The position numbers and the translations under genes were made by a program. A stretch of DNA of 61,352 bases. It comes from JBFIHF01 sp964411125 (GTDB lineage Bacteria; Myxococcota_A; Bradymonadia; Bradymonadales; Bradymonadaceae). A model generated the notes under the pieces. The model had not been told where the DNA came from. It did no database searches and saw only the letters and a program-made list of their open reading frames with translations. Below, piece by piece: positions 51,157 through 60,785 of the stretch (its first letter is position 1; each line of letters opens with the position of its first letter). Where the stretch lies: contig CAYPJU010000035.1 of assembly GCA_964411125.1 (NCBI GenBank), positions 1 to 61,352 on the forward strand, in the 5' to 3' direction.

Positions 51157-51512
51157 TCAGCCTCGCCGGTCTTGCGCGCCCACGGCCACGAGCCGGTGAT
51201 CTCGAGCTCGAGCGAGAAGCTGAGAAACGTCCGGATCAACACGATGATCGCGAGAACTCCGACCGTCTCCAGGGTGAGCTCTACGGCCGCCGAGTGAATG
51301 ATGTCCGCGGCGACCAAGAACTCGAGCCCGAGGAGGATCCCGCGGGCGAGTCGATGGCGGACGTCCACGGTCCAGTCTCGTTCGGACAGCCCTCCTTTCA
51401 GCGCCGAGGCGATCGACGAAGCGACCGCGACCACCGCGGCGAACGCAATCACGGCAATGCCGATCGCCTCGATCCCGAGCGCCGCGTATTCGGCGATAGT
51501 CGTCACCGTCAT
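51150..51512 (-). CDS. DUF1622 membrane protein
   Basis: A 120-residue integral membrane protein with three hydrophobic segments (about 8-35, 60-80 and 84-102) and the family features RHRLARGILLGLEFLVAADIIHSA and VLIRTFLSFSLELEI. Start at 51512, the shorter frame, puts a membrane helix first; the longer frame to 51629 adds a polar leader. Function unknown. Confidence 0.85.
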   Translation of the reverse strand: MTVTTIAEYAALGIEAIGIAVIAFAAVVAVASSIASALKGGLSERDWTVDVRHRLARGILLGLEFLVAADIIHSAAVELTLETVGVLAIIVLIRTFLSFSLELEITGSWPWARKTGEADQ

Positions 51513-51665
51513 GGGGTGTGCCTCCGATCTGGGGTCGCGGCGGAAGTTACCCACGTCGCTTTCGAAGTCCCGCGACGGGGAACCGCTGCCGGGACGGAAG
51601 CGGAGTAGTCCGCCCGACTCACGAGTCATTGGACTGCGGAAGACGATGCGCTATAAGCGGCGCCG

Positions 51666-53090
51666 ATGCATCGACTGTTCAAAGCCTTCGCGGCGGAAGA
51701 CCGCGAGTTGTACCTGGTGGGGGGCGCCGTGCGGGACCTCGCGCTCGGGTGTTCCATGGAGTCGTTGGATGACCTCGACTTCTGCACTAACGCGCGCCCT
51801 GAAGAGACGCTCGCGATCCTGAAGAAGCACGGGTTCGCGACCTACGACATGGGGTTCGAGTTCGGGACGGTGGGGTGCGTTCTGAAAGGGCCGGCGGAGA
51901 AGGGATATCCGAAGGACTGCCAGGTCACGACCTATCGATCGGAAGAGTACTACCGTCGCGGTAGTCGGCATCCCGTCGTGAAGTTCGGCGACACGATCGA
52001 CCAGGATCTGGGGCGCCGCGACTTCAGCATCAACTCGATCGGGATGGACGCGGACGGCAACTACGTCGACCCCTACGATGGTCTGGACGATCTGGAGCGC
52101 GGCATCCTGCGGGTGGTCGGTGATCCGCTCGAGACGTTGGCCGAAGATCCGCTGCGCATTCTGCGGGTGGGACGCTTCATGTCGAAGCTCGGGTTCGCGG
52201 TCGACGCGGCGCTCTTCGAGGCGTCGAAGGCGCGGTCCGAGAACATTCTCGACATCAGCCGGGAGCGTTGGCTGCAGGAGATGAACAAGCTCCTGTGCGG
52301 AGACAACGTCCGGATGGCTTTGCAGTTCCTGCAGGACGTCGGGATTCTCGCGGTCATCTTGCCCGAGGTCGAGGCGCTGGTGGGGCTGCACGACGACGTG
52401 CCGGATCCCGAGACGTTTCATCACAAGGACATCTGGACGCACACGTTGCAGGTGGTCGAGCAGGCGGAGCCGACGGTGGCTCAGCGCTGGACCGCATTGC
52501 TGCACGACGTGGGCAAGGTCGCGACGCGCGAACTCCACGACGATGGGACGATCACGTTCCATCGCCACGAGCAGGAGAGCGCCCGGCAGTTCGAGGAGAT
52601 CGCGAGCCGGTTCACCTTCGACAACGCGACCAAGAAGGAAGTTCACGCGCTGATTCGGGATCACGGGCGGGTGCCCCAGTACGACTCGGAATGGTCGGAT
52701 TCGGCGGTGCGGCGGCTCGTGCGCGAGCTCGATCCGTTCGTCGACGGTTTGCTGACGTTCGCCCGGGCCGATCTGACGACGCGTTTCCCGGAGAAGCGCG
52801 CCGCGGCGCTGGCGCGCATCGACGAGCTCGAGGGTCGGATCCGTGCGCTCGAAGAGGCCCGGAGCCTGCGTCCCGAGATGCCGTCGGGAATTGGTCGCGA
52901 CATCATGAAGGCGCTCGACATGAAGCCGGGGCCCGCCATCGGGGTCGTGAAGGATTGGCTGGAAGAGGAGATCATCGAGGGTGTACTGGAAAGCGGTCGC
53001 CCTTCCTCCTACTATGTCGCACATCTACGAGAAAAAATGCCGCAAGACCTGATATCCGATGGGAATGCGGACGATTCGGAGCAACCATGA
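51666..53090 (+). CDS. cca: CCA-adding enzyme / poly(A) polymerase family nucleotidyltransferase
   Basis: A 474-residue class II nucleotidyltransferase that finishes or repairs tRNA 3' CCA ends (or adds poly(A)). GGAVRD at 19-24 binds nucleotide, catalytic Asp36 and Asp38 lie in DDLDF, RRDFSINSIG near 119 is the RRD motif, EDPLRILRVGRF is motif E-D-x-x-R. A C-terminal HD domain (about 255-370, LLHDVGK near 279) may give phosphohydrolase activity. First gene of an operon with three lipoprotein genes (4-nt overlaps), an unusual pairing. Confidence 0.93.
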   Translation: MHRLFKAFAAEDRELYLVGGAVRDLALGCSMESLDDLDFCTNARPEETLAILKKHGFATYDMGFEFGTVGCVLKGPAEKGYPKDCQVTTYRSEEYYRRGSRHPVVKFGDTIDQDLGRRDFSINSIGMDADGNYVDPYDGLDDLERGILRVVGDPLETLAEDPLRILRVGRFMSKLGFAVDAALFEASKARSENILDISRERWLQEMNKLLCGDNVRMALQFLQDVGILAVILPEVEALVGLHDDVPDPETFHHKDIWTHTLQVVEQAEPTVAQRWTALLHDVGKVATRELHDDGTITFHRHEQESARQFEEIASRFTFDNATKKEVHALIRDHGRVPQYDSEWSDSAVRRLVRELDPFVDGLLTFARADLTTRFPEKRAAALARIDELEGRIRALEEARSLRPEMPSGIGRDIMKALDMKPGPAIGVVKDWLEEEIIEGVLESGRPSSYYVAHLREKMPQDLISDGNADDSEQP

Positions 53091-56000
53091 GAACCCGTTG
53101 GTACGCCCGCCAGGCGATGCTTGCCGTCGCCCTGTTCACCATCGCCGGTTGTGGAGCCGACAGCTGTAGCTGTTCGGGCTTCGAGCCGGGCGAGTTTCCG
53201 GTCGAGAAGGTCGACAAGACGATCGTGACGAGCGGCGAGGTTCGCCTCACGCCGACGGGCCTGACGTTCCTGGAAGACAACCTGCCGGCGATCCTCGCCT
53301 CGTTCTTGCCGGGGGGGCTCAATTTCTGCGTGCCGCCGACGAGCACGAGTGGGCTCACGGTCTGCGGCGACAGCCAGTGCATGAGCGGCGAAGACGGGTG
53401 CGACATGTCGCTGACGCTCGACGATGCGCAATTGACGCCGGAGGCGCCGAACAAGCTGAACATCGCGCTGACGATCGGAGGGCTCGACGAGACGCTCGAC
53501 TTCCGTGCGGGCTCGGATTGCGAACTGAAGCTGTTTTCGAAGGCGGACCGGAACCTGCCGGCGACGATCGGTGCGACGCTGCCCGTGACGTTCGAAGTCG
53601 ACCAGTCGAGCCCGTTCAAGGACGTGAGCGTCGTCGTCGGTGAGCTCGGGATCAACACGGACAACGTCGACTACGACATCGACGGGAAAGACTTCTGGGA
53701 CATTCCGATCTGCGAATTGGTCGACGGAATTGCCGCGATCGGAGCGGTCCGGAACCTGCTTTTCGACCAGCTCACCGGCCAGTTCGAGCCGATCATCACG
53801 GAGCAGGTCGACGCGCTGTTGTGCCAGAGTTGCGATGGTGGATGCCCCGACCAGACGACGTGCGACGGCAACAACCTGTGCCGCTATCAGGACGATACGT
53901 GCCCGCAGAACCCTCTCGGTCTGTCGGGGGAACTGGTGCTCGGAGACCTCCTCGCCGACTACATCGAGAATCCGGAAGCGTCGGTCGACATGACGGTCCG
54001 CGTGGCGGACCACGCGGTGGCGAACGACGGGATCACGTTGGGGCTGCGCTCGGGTTACGACCCGGTGGCGAGCTCGATCTGTGTGCCGGCGGATCCGACG
54101 GTGCGCAACTTCGCGCCGACCCCGCTCTCGCCGACGCTGACCGGCAATACGCGCCCGAACGGGACGCCGTTCCAGATCGGGATCGGGTACCACGAGCGGG
54201 CGCTCGAGAGCATGCTCTGGAGTGTCTGGGGGAGCGGCGGCACGTGCTTCAAGGTGGGGAGCGACACGATCGACCTGCTGTCGACTTCGTCGATCGGGGC
54301 GCTCGTGCCGAGCCTGAAGGAGCTCGCCTACAACAAGGGGTCGGAGGCGTTCATCAAGATCGTGCCGCAGACCGAGCCGAACGTGATTCTGGGCGCCAAC
54401 ACCGTCATGCCGATGGGGAACGGTTACGAGATCACCGACCCACTGATGACGGTGGATTGGAAAGATTTCGACATCCACATCTTCGCGTTCGCGCAGGATC
54501 GTTTCACCCGGGTCTTCACGATCCGGGTCGACCTGGAGCTTCCGATCGCGGTCGTCGCCGACGGGATGGGATCGATCATCCCCGTGCTCGGCGACATCGA
54601 AGATGCCCTGAAGAACCAGCGAATCCTGGAGAACGAGCTGGTCTCGGAGGATCCGCAGCGAATCTTGGACCTCTTGCCGACGCTGCTCGGTTTTGCGCTC
54701 CCGGCCCTGGCGGGGTCGTTGAGCGATCCGATCGAGCTTCCGGAGTTCTTCGGGTTCCGGATCGACATCGGGCCGGGCGACATCACGAGCGTGGACAACA
54801 ACACGTCGATCGCGATCTTTGCCGACCTGCAGATCGTGGCGACGCCCTACATCCAGCATCTCGAGACCAACGTCGGTGGCTGGGAGCTAGACCTTTCGCG
54901 CCGAACGGAGGGAGGTCTCGTGCGTCCCCAGGTGAAGGTGCAGATGCTCGGTCCGTTGCAGCTCGCGACGAGCGCGGAGCCGGTCGAGTACACCTTCCGA
55001 GTCGACGGCGGGACGTGGAGCTTGCCAGTACGCTCGAACGAGCTGCTGATCGACAGCCCGACGCTGGTGCTGCCGGGCGAGCACCGAATCGAGGTGCGTA
55101 GTCAGCGGGTCGGAGACCCGTATTCGGCGGACCGCACGCCTGCGGTGATCGACGTGATGGTCGACTGGGAGGCGCCGAGTGTGGAGCTCGACCGCGCCGG
55201 TTCCATCCTGACCGCCACGGCGACCGACGCGGTGGATACGGTCGAAGAGATGAGCTTCCGCTGGCGCATCGTGACCGGAGAGCCGGGTGCTCGATGGAGC
55301 GAGTGGGCGTCGAGCCCGACTCTCGACCTGAGCGAGCTCGACCTTCCGGTCCGCTTCCGGGTCCAGGTGGAGGCACGAGACCGTGCCGGCAACGTCTCGT
55401 CGGACGAACAGACCGTGACGTGGCGCGCACCGCTGGAGTCGTCGGACGAGCCGTCCTCTGTGCCGACCGGCGGTTCCGAAGTGAGTGCTCAGCCCGCGGC
55501 GGGGTGCAATTCGACGGGGTCGTCCGGTCCTGGCGGGCTTCTGATCTTGCTCGCGTTCGGCGGGCTCGCGTTCGGTGCGCGCCGTCGTCGCCGATTCGCG
55601 CCGGTGGCCGCATCGATGTTGCTGGCCGTGAGCGCCTGCAAGTGCGGCGACGAACCGCAGGGACAATCCTCCCTCTGCACGCCCGCGTGCGCCGAGGGGC
55701 AGGCGTGTGTGGATGGCGACTGCGTCGTGCAGATCGATCCGCAGTGCACCGTGGACGACGACTGTGACGCCGGCGAGGAGTGCCGCAACGGACGCTGCTT
55801 CCCGAACCCGTCGTGCGAGTCGCTGTGCGACTGCAAAGAAGGGGACGTGCCGGTTTGCGAAGAAGGGACCGCCGGCTGCGTTTGCGAACCTGCCTGCGAT
55901 GGTGGCTGTGGAGACGGCGAGTTCTGCTGCTTCGACGACAACAGTTGCAAGGGGCTGCCCGACCCGTGTGCCGACCAGATGTGCGACCCCGGTTTTCAGC

Positions 56001-57376
56001 CTGCGGTGACCACCGACTCGTCGGGGGATTCGGCGACCTGCGAGATCGCGGCCGGTGCGTGCGAATGCGAACCGCTTCCGCCGCTGCCGCTCGGATTCCA
56101 CGGTCACTACGCGGCGATCGATCGCAACGCGGGCGTGACCGCCATCGCGACGTACAACTCGACCTACGAAGACCTGATGGTCGGCATCGTCGGGGCCAAC
56201 AACGAAGTCGACTGGATGTTCGTGGACGGCGTCCCGACGTCGGGCGACATCGAAGGAGCGCTCGACGGACCGCGCGGCGGGATCAAGGACGACGGCGACT
56301 ACGTCGGTCGCTTCACGTCGCTCGCCATCGACGATTCGGGGCTGCTGCACGTGTTCTACCGCGACGAAGATCGCGGCGTGCTCAAGTACGCTCGGGGCGA
56401 ATCGAAGGGGGACACCTACGACTGGACGTTGAGCGACGTCGATCTCGAAGGGGACACCGGCTACTGGACGAGCGCGGTCTACGCGAGCGGCAAGGTCCAC
56501 GTGGTGTGGCAGACGAAGGCGGTCTCGGAAACGACGGGCTGGCAGACGAAACTGCGTCACCTCTCGTTCGACGCGACGGGTTCGCCGGCCGATCCGACGG
56601 CGGCGATGGTCGATGTCGCGACGGGGGCGGCGCGACACCCATGCGGGTTCGACTGCGAGACGCGCGGCGAAGAGTGCTTCGCGGGAGACGGCGTGTGTCG
56701 GGAGCCGTCGGAAGACTGCGCAAATACGTGCGCAGACGGAAGCGCGTGCTGGCAGGGTTCGTGCGTCGCCACGTTCGAGGAGCCGCCGGTCGGCTACACG
56801 ACGGGGATCGGCACGAACAACGAGCTGAGCGTCACGCCCGCCGGCGACCTTCTTCTCGTCTACTGGGACTGGACGCAGGACAGCGTCGTGTGGAACCGCT
56901 TCGACGGAGCGTGGGGTCAGCCCAACGTGATCGGCGCGGGTAGCGGGCCGTGGGCGAGCGGCGCGGTCGACGCGTCGAACGAGGTTCACGTGGCGTGGAT
57001 GGATTCGACGGTCACTCCGCCGGTGCTGATGTACCAGAACGTGACGTCGGGACAGCCCGAGGTGATCGTCGACGGGATCCGCGACACGGCGACGAGCTGG
57101 CTCGTTGCCGACATCGGGTCGGACGTGAATCTGCGGCTCGCCGGCTCGACCCCGACCGTCGTCTTCCAGGACGAGGTGCAGCATTCGTTGCGCAAAGGAA
57201 CGCGCGGGGCGAACGGGATGTGGCAGGTGAGCGACGTCGCGGTGAAGGGTGACCCGTTCACCGGTTCGCACGGTTTCTACGCGGCGATGCTGAAGGCCGA
57301 TCCAGAGATGATGGTCGAGCTGGTGATCAACAATCAGCTCGAAGCCCCCGAAGCGGCGCCCGAATTCCACCCGTGA
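53087..57376 (+). CDS. Giant lipoprotein, apparent fusion of two exported proteins
   Basis: A 1429-residue open frame. It begins as a lipoprotein (MLAVALFTIAGC, Cys near 22), followed by about 770 residues of beta-rich exported domain. At 806-836 lies GCNSTGSSGPGG, a hydrophobic segment and GARRRRR, a complete MYXO-CTERM-like end; right after it comes FAPVAASMLLAVSAC (Cys851), a lipoprotein signal. The second half has Cys-rich modules (CTPACAEGQACVDGDC) and a repeat-type beta-propeller (YTTGIGTNNEL, HVAWMDS). No stop separates the halves. The topology permits cleavage into two proteins. ATG at 53087 overlaps the cca stop; the frame from 52268 is inside cca. Function unknown. Confidence 0.75.
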   Translation: MRTRWYARQAMLAVALFTIAGCGADSCSCSGFEPGEFPVEKVDKTIVTSGEVRLTPTGLTFLEDNLPAILASFLPGGLNFCVPPTSTSGLTVCGDSQCMSGEDGCDMSLTLDDAQLTPEAPNKLNIALTIGGLDETLDFRAGSDCELKLFSKADRNLPATIGATLPVTFEVDQSSPFKDVSVVVGELGINTDNVDYDIDGKDFWDIPICELVDGIAAIGAVRNLLFDQLTGQFEPIITEQVDALLCQSCDGGCPDQTTCDGNNLCRYQDDTCPQNPLGLSGELVLGDLLADYIENPEASVDMTVRVADHAVANDGITLGLRSGYDPVASSICVPADPTVRNFAPTPLSPTLTGNTRPNGTPFQIGIGYHERALESMLWSVWGSGGTCFKVGSDTIDLLSTSSIGALVPSLKELAYNKGSEAFIKIVPQTEPNVILGANTVMPMGNGYEITDPLMTVDWKDFDIHIFAFAQDRFTRVFTIRVDLELPIAVVADGMGSIIPVLGDIEDALKNQRILENELVSEDPQRILDLLPTLLGFALPALAGSLSDPIELPEFFGFRIDIGPGDITSVDNNTSIAIFADLQIVATPYIQHLETNVGGWELDLSRRTEGGLVRPQVKVQMLGPLQLATSAEPVEYTFRVDGGTWSLPVRSNELLIDSPTLVLPGEHRIEVRSQRVGDPYSADRTPAVIDVMVDWEAPSVELDRAGSILTATATDAVDTVEEMSFRWRIVTGEPGARWSEWASSPTLDLSELDLPVRFRVQVEARDRAGNVSSDEQTVTWRAPLESSDEPSSVPTGGSEVSAQPAAGCNSTGSSGPGGLLILLAFGGLAFGARRRRRFAPVAASMLLAVSACKCGDEPQGQSSLCTPACAEGQACVDGDCVVQIDPQCTVDDDCDAGEECRNGRCFPNPSCESLCDCKEGDVPVCEEGTAGCVCEPACDGGCGDGEFCCFDDNSCKGLPDPCADQMCDPGFQPAVTTDSSGDSATCEIAAGACECEPLPPLPLGFHGHYAAIDRNAGVTAIATYNSTYEDLMVGIVGANNEVDWMFVDGVPTSGDIEGALDGPRGGIKDDGDYVGRFTSLAIDDSGLLHVFYRDEDRGVLKYARGESKGDTYDWTLSDVDLEGDTGYWTSAVYASGKVHVVWQTKAVSETTGWQTKLRHLSFDATGSPADPTAAMVDVATGAARHPCGFDCETRGEECFAGDGVCREPSEDCANTCADGSACWQGSCVATFEEPPVGYTTGIGTNNELSVTPAGDLLLVYWDWTQDSVVWNRFDGAWGQPNVIGAGSGPWASGAVDASNEVHVAWMDSTVTPPVLMYQNVTSGQPEVIVDGIRDTATSWLVADIGSDVNLRLAGSTPTVVFQDEVQHSLRKGTRGANGMWQVSDVAVKGDPFTGSHGFYAAMLKADPEMMVELVINNQLEAPEAAPEFHP

Positions 57377-58665
57377 GCTCCGTGCGCGCCGCCGCCGGGT
57401 TGGTTGCCGGCTGTCTCCTCGTCGGGTTCGCGACGGCGTGCCCGAACAACCAACCCGAGTGCACTCCGGCTTGCGAAGAAGACCTGGTGTGTGACGCGGC
57501 GACGCTCACCTGCATCCCCCCCGAACTTCCGCGCCGCGTAGGTCCCATTCCGGGGCGCGCGGCGCGAATCGCATCATCCCGAGGGCTGGTGTGGACCGCC
57601 TCGATCGATCCCGAGTCGGGAGAGCTCGTCGTGGCGGAGTTCTCGGAGGGTGTAGAGCCCGACGTGCGGACGATCACCACCTTCAGCATCCCCGACGAAC
57701 GGCGGGTCTCGATCGCTGCGCTCGGGAACCTGCTCGCCGTGGCGTGGGTCGGGCCGCAGGGGCGCTACGATCTGGCGTACCGTCGTCTGCCGAGCGACCA
57801 CGCGCGCTGGCGGTATGCGACGGCGCTGCCGTCGGCGGGAGTTTCGTACCAGGGAACGGAGTCGTTCGACCTCGAGCTGACACCCGAAGGGGGCGCGGCG
57901 ATCGCGTTTCGCGATCGTGACGGGACGCTCGGCGTGTTGCGCGCGACGAGTCCGGAGGACGAGTTCACGCTGGAGTCGGTCGACGCGGGGGGACCAGCGG
58001 CGGACGGGACGAGCTGCCCCGATGCGATCCGGAACGCCGACGGGGGACGCGGGGTCGGGATCGATCCCGACCTCGTCGTGCAGGACGGGGTGCTCGCCGT
58101 GGCCTACCAGGACGCCGACTGCGGGGACCTTAGGTTCGCGCGGAAGTCGAGCCAGCGATGGATCGTCGACGTGGTCGACACGGGGGTGGTCACGGTTCAG
58201 ACCGAGACGACGCGTGGCATCGTCGGCCGCTGGCCGTCACTCGCGTTCGGGCCCGACGGTGCGGCACGCATCGCATACCACGACGTATCGCGCGGGCGCC
58301 TGATGTATGCGCGGGAGGACAACGGGAGCTTCGACCTCGAGGTCGCCGACGATGGGGTCGAGCTCGACGCGTTTTCGCGGGAGCGGAAGGGGGTCGTCGG
58401 GGCGTTCGCGAAGCTCACGCGCGCAGCGGACGGGACGTCCACGGTGACCTATTTCGACGGCGCATCGATGGACCTCAAGATCGCCCGGCGTACTTCGGGA
58501 AGCGGCGAGTGGCGAACGTCGACGCTGATCTCCGAGGGGGCGGTCGGGTTCTTCGCGGACCACGTGGTGGAGCTCGGGGCGGGGCGATTCGTGGTGGCGG
58601 AACGGTTGGCGCGCGGTGAGGGCGGCCTGCGCTCGGAGCTCGTCGTGCAGCGGGAGAACGAATGA
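57373..58665 (+). CDS. Lipoprotein with beta-propeller-like body
   Basis: A 430-residue lipoprotein with GTG start at 57373 (GTGA overlap with the previous gene). Signal MSSVRAAAGLVAGCLLVGFATAC carries two possible lipoboxes (Cys14, Cys23), the second more likely. A short Cys motif (CTPACEEDLVCDAATLTC) matches that in the second half of the previous protein. The body (about 60-420) is made of beta-propeller-like blades (LAVAWVGPQGRYDLAYRRL, LAVAYQDADCGDLRFAR, ARIAYHDVSRGRLMYARED). Likely a partner or paralogue of the fused second half. It overlaps the next gene by 4 nt. Confidence 0.75.
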   Translation: MSSVRAAAGLVAGCLLVGFATACPNNQPECTPACEEDLVCDAATLTCIPPELPRRVGPIPGRAARIASSRGLVWTASIDPESGELVVAEFSEGVEPDVRTITTFSIPDERRVSIAALGNLLAVAWVGPQGRYDLAYRRLPSDHARWRYATALPSAGVSYQGTESFDLELTPEGGAAIAFRDRDGTLGVLRATSPEDEFTLESVDAGGPAADGTSCPDAIRNADGGRGVGIDPDLVVQDGVLAVAYQDADCGDLRFARKSSQRWIVDVVDTGVVTVQTETTRGIVGRWPSLAFGPDGAARIAYHDVSRGRLMYAREDNGSFDLEVADDGVELDAFSRERKGVVGAFAKLTRAADGTSTVTYFDGASMDLKIARRTSGSGEWRTSTLISEGAVGFFADHVVELGAGRFVVAERLARGEGGLRSELVVQRENE

Positions 58666-60188
58666 GCCGGCACGACCACTCGGCGGCGCGGCGCGCCATC
58701 CGGGCATGCACCGCGGCCGTCTTCGCCCTGACCCTCGCATGTGGGTGCGATCAGGCGTCCGTTCGCGAAGGGAACAGCCAACTGTCGTCGTTTCAGGACG
58801 ACGCGCTGCAGGTGCTGGTGAGCCCCGATGGGATCGGCAAGCTCTACGAGGTGTCTCAACCGGACGGCTTCCTGTTGGAGGGGGACCGGTTCGGGCTGGT
58901 GACCGAGGGGCCGGTCGCGGTCGACCTCGGGCCGATCGAGCAGACCCTTTCGGTGAGCCGGCGGATGACGGAAGCGGCCGAGGGGGCCGTCGACGTGTCG
59001 ATCGAATTGCGGACGCAGCCCATCTACGTTCCGGTGCGCATCCGCGACGACTTCGAGGTGAGGATCTGTCGATACCGCCTCGACGTGGCAGGCATCTCGA
59101 CGAGTGCGTCGGTCGGTTTCGTCGAAGTCGACGGCGTGCGTCAGTTCGACGTCACCGACGCGGCGGAGGTCGAGCTGGCGAGCGCCACGGTCACCCCGGT
59201 CGGCAGTTGCCCGATCGACGAGAAGTTGATCGAGTCGGAAGCCTTGGCAGCCGCGCTGGTCGAGTATGTGCGGGGTGCGCTCGCCGAGTCGACGGCGGTG
59301 GCGCTTCGGACATCGCCGCTCGACATCCTGGGACTCCCCGAACAGAGCCTGGAGATCGGCCGCATCAGCCCGTTCGAGAACCGGCGCGGGACATTGGTGT
59401 TCGAGACGGAGACGCCGGATCGGACCGACGCGGTGGCGCTGACCTCCGACGGGCTCGAGGCGACTCTGGCGGCGGCCGTGGACGCGCGTCGTGCCGACTG
59501 TGCGCCGCCGCTGACCCTCGACCCGGCGGAGGCGAGCGCGGGCGCGTCTCTCGATCCCGGTTTGATTCGTCGCTTCGGGGCCGACTTTGCGCTCGCGATG
59601 TCGACCTCGTGGCTGCAGCGGACCACGCAGGCCGCGACCCTGGCAGGGTTCGGGTGCATCGGGCTGGAGGATCTGCGGCCGCTGGAGCAGAGCGAGACGC
59701 TCTTCCCCGTCGACGAAGTGTTGCTGGGGGAGCTGGGGTTGGACGACGTCCCGGTCGACGACGCTGTGTCGCTGGTGCTCGAGCCCGGGACGCTTCCGCG
59801 GGTTCGGACCGACGTCGGAGCGAGCACCATCGTCGTGGAGCTCGCCGACCTACAGGTCGACGCGTACGGGGCGGTCTTCGGGGCGTGGACGCGGGTGGCG
59901 AGCGTCGTGACGGACGCGCGGCTGGCGCTTCGGCTCGAGACGCCGTCGGTGGGTCGTGCGACGCTGACGTTGGAGGCGCTCGACGTGCAGAATTCGACCC
60001 TGTCGGGGGAGCTCGTCGACGGCGACGTCGACCCGGAGATCCTGGCTCGGTGGACCCGCCGCGCGCTGCTGCTGGCGCTCGACGATCGTCTCGACCTCCC
60101 GCTGCCGCTGCGCGATGGCAGCGCGGTGCGCGTCGTCAACGCCCAGGTCCGAGCGGACGACGTCGTGCTGTTCTTACGATTTCAGTAG
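58662..60188 (+). CDS. Large lipoprotein, unknown fold
   Basis: A 508-residue lipoprotein: signal ending in FALTLACGC with lipobox LTLAC (Cys27). The mature protein is beta-rich with long amphipathic stretches (VAVDLGPIEQTLSVSRRM, VPVRIRDDFEVRICRYRLDV) and few Cys (RICRY, GSCPID, ADCAPP, GFGCIG); it resembles in texture the first half of the protein at 53087. Last gene of the cca operon. Function unknown; a lipid- or protein-binding role at the outer membrane is a guess. Confidence 0.7.
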   Translation: MSRHDHSAARRAIRACTAAVFALTLACGCDQASVREGNSQLSSFQDDALQVLVSPDGIGKLYEVSQPDGFLLEGDRFGLVTEGPVAVDLGPIEQTLSVSRRMTEAAEGAVDVSIELRTQPIYVPVRIRDDFEVRICRYRLDVAGISTSASVGFVEVDGVRQFDVTDAAEVELASATVTPVGSCPIDEKLIESEALAAALVEYVRGALAESTAVALRTSPLDILGLPEQSLEIGRISPFENRRGTLVFETETPDRTDAVALTSDGLEATLAAAVDARRADCAPPLTLDPAEASAGASLDPGLIRRFGADFALAMSTSWLQRTTQAATLAGFGCIGLEDLRPLEQSETLFPVDEVLLGELGLDDVPVDDAVSLVLEPGTLPRVRTDVGASTIVVELADLQVDAYGAVFGAWTRVASVVTDARLALRLETPSVGRATLTLEALDVQNSTLSGELVDGDVDPEILARWTRRALLLALDDRLDLPLPLRDGSAVRVVNAQVRADDVVLFLRFQ

Positions 60189-60785
60189 CTAGAGTTCCCG
60201 GCGTTGCGTCAGCGCTCGCGAGAGGGTGACGCGGTCGGTGTACTCGAGGTCGCCGCCGATCGGGATGCCCGACGCGATGCGGCTCACCTTCACGTCGAGC
60301 GGCTTCACCAGCTTCGCCAGGTAGAGGGCCGTCGCCTCGCCGTCGACCGACGGCGACATGGCGAGGATGAGCTCCTCGATCGGGTCGGACTGCAGCCGGA
60401 CCAGCAGCTCGCGGATGTGGATGTCGTCGGGGCCGATCCCTTCGAGCGGACGAATCAGCCCGTGGAGCACGTGGTAGGTCCCACGGAATTCGCCCGTGTT
60501 CTCGATGGCCCGCAGATCCGGGGTCGACTCGACGACACAGACGAGCTTCGTGTCGCGCTTGGCGGACGCGCAGATGTCGCAGAGTTCGTTCTGCGTGAGG
60601 TTGCAGCAACGGTCGCAGAGCCCCACCCGCTCCTTCACCTCGATCAGCGCCTCGGCGAGGTCGCGGGCGACCGCATCGGGCGCGTTGAGGACGAAGAAAG
60701 CCAGACGCGAGGCCGTGCGCTCCCCGATCCCGGGGAGCTTCGACAGCGCGTTGATGAGGTTGGTGATGGGGTCCGCAGTTTTCAG
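60189..60785 (-). CDS. recR: Recombination mediator RecR, apparent CTG start
   Basis: A 198-residue RecR, which with RecF/RecO loads RecA at gaps. The HhH (LPGIGERTASRLAF), four-Cys zinc finger (CDRCCNLTQNELCDIC), Toprim core (VVESTPDLRAIENTGEF) and C-terminal Walker-like region (GIPIGGDLEYTDRVTLSRAL) are all present. No ATG, GTG or TTG lies before the HhH in frame; CTG at 60785-60783, overlapping the ybaB TGA, gives LKTADPITNLINALSKLPG, which is exactly the family's usual N-terminal length. A GTG at 60638 exists but would cut off the HhH. CTG starts are rare, so this needs checking. Confidence 0.85.
   Translation of the reverse strand: MKTADPITNLINALSKLPGIGERTASRLAFFVLNAPDAVARDLAEALIEVKERVGLCDRCCNLTQNELCDICASAKRDTKLVCVVESTPDLRAIENTGEFRGTYHVLHGLIRPLEGIGPDDIHIRELLVRLQSDPIEELILAMSPSVDGEATALYLAKLVKPLDVKVSRIASGIPIGGDLEYTDRVTLSRALTQRREL

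Noticed and set aside
52268..53086. N-terminal extension of the giant lipoprotein into cca
   Set aside because: The extension is an out-of-frame reading of cca; the ATG at 53087 gives a signal peptide and the ATGA overlap.
54887..57370. An 827-codon minus-strand frame opposite the fused lipoprotein
   Set aside because: Arg/His-rich shadow with no signal or domain; the plus strand has signal peptides, Cys modules and overlapping start codons.
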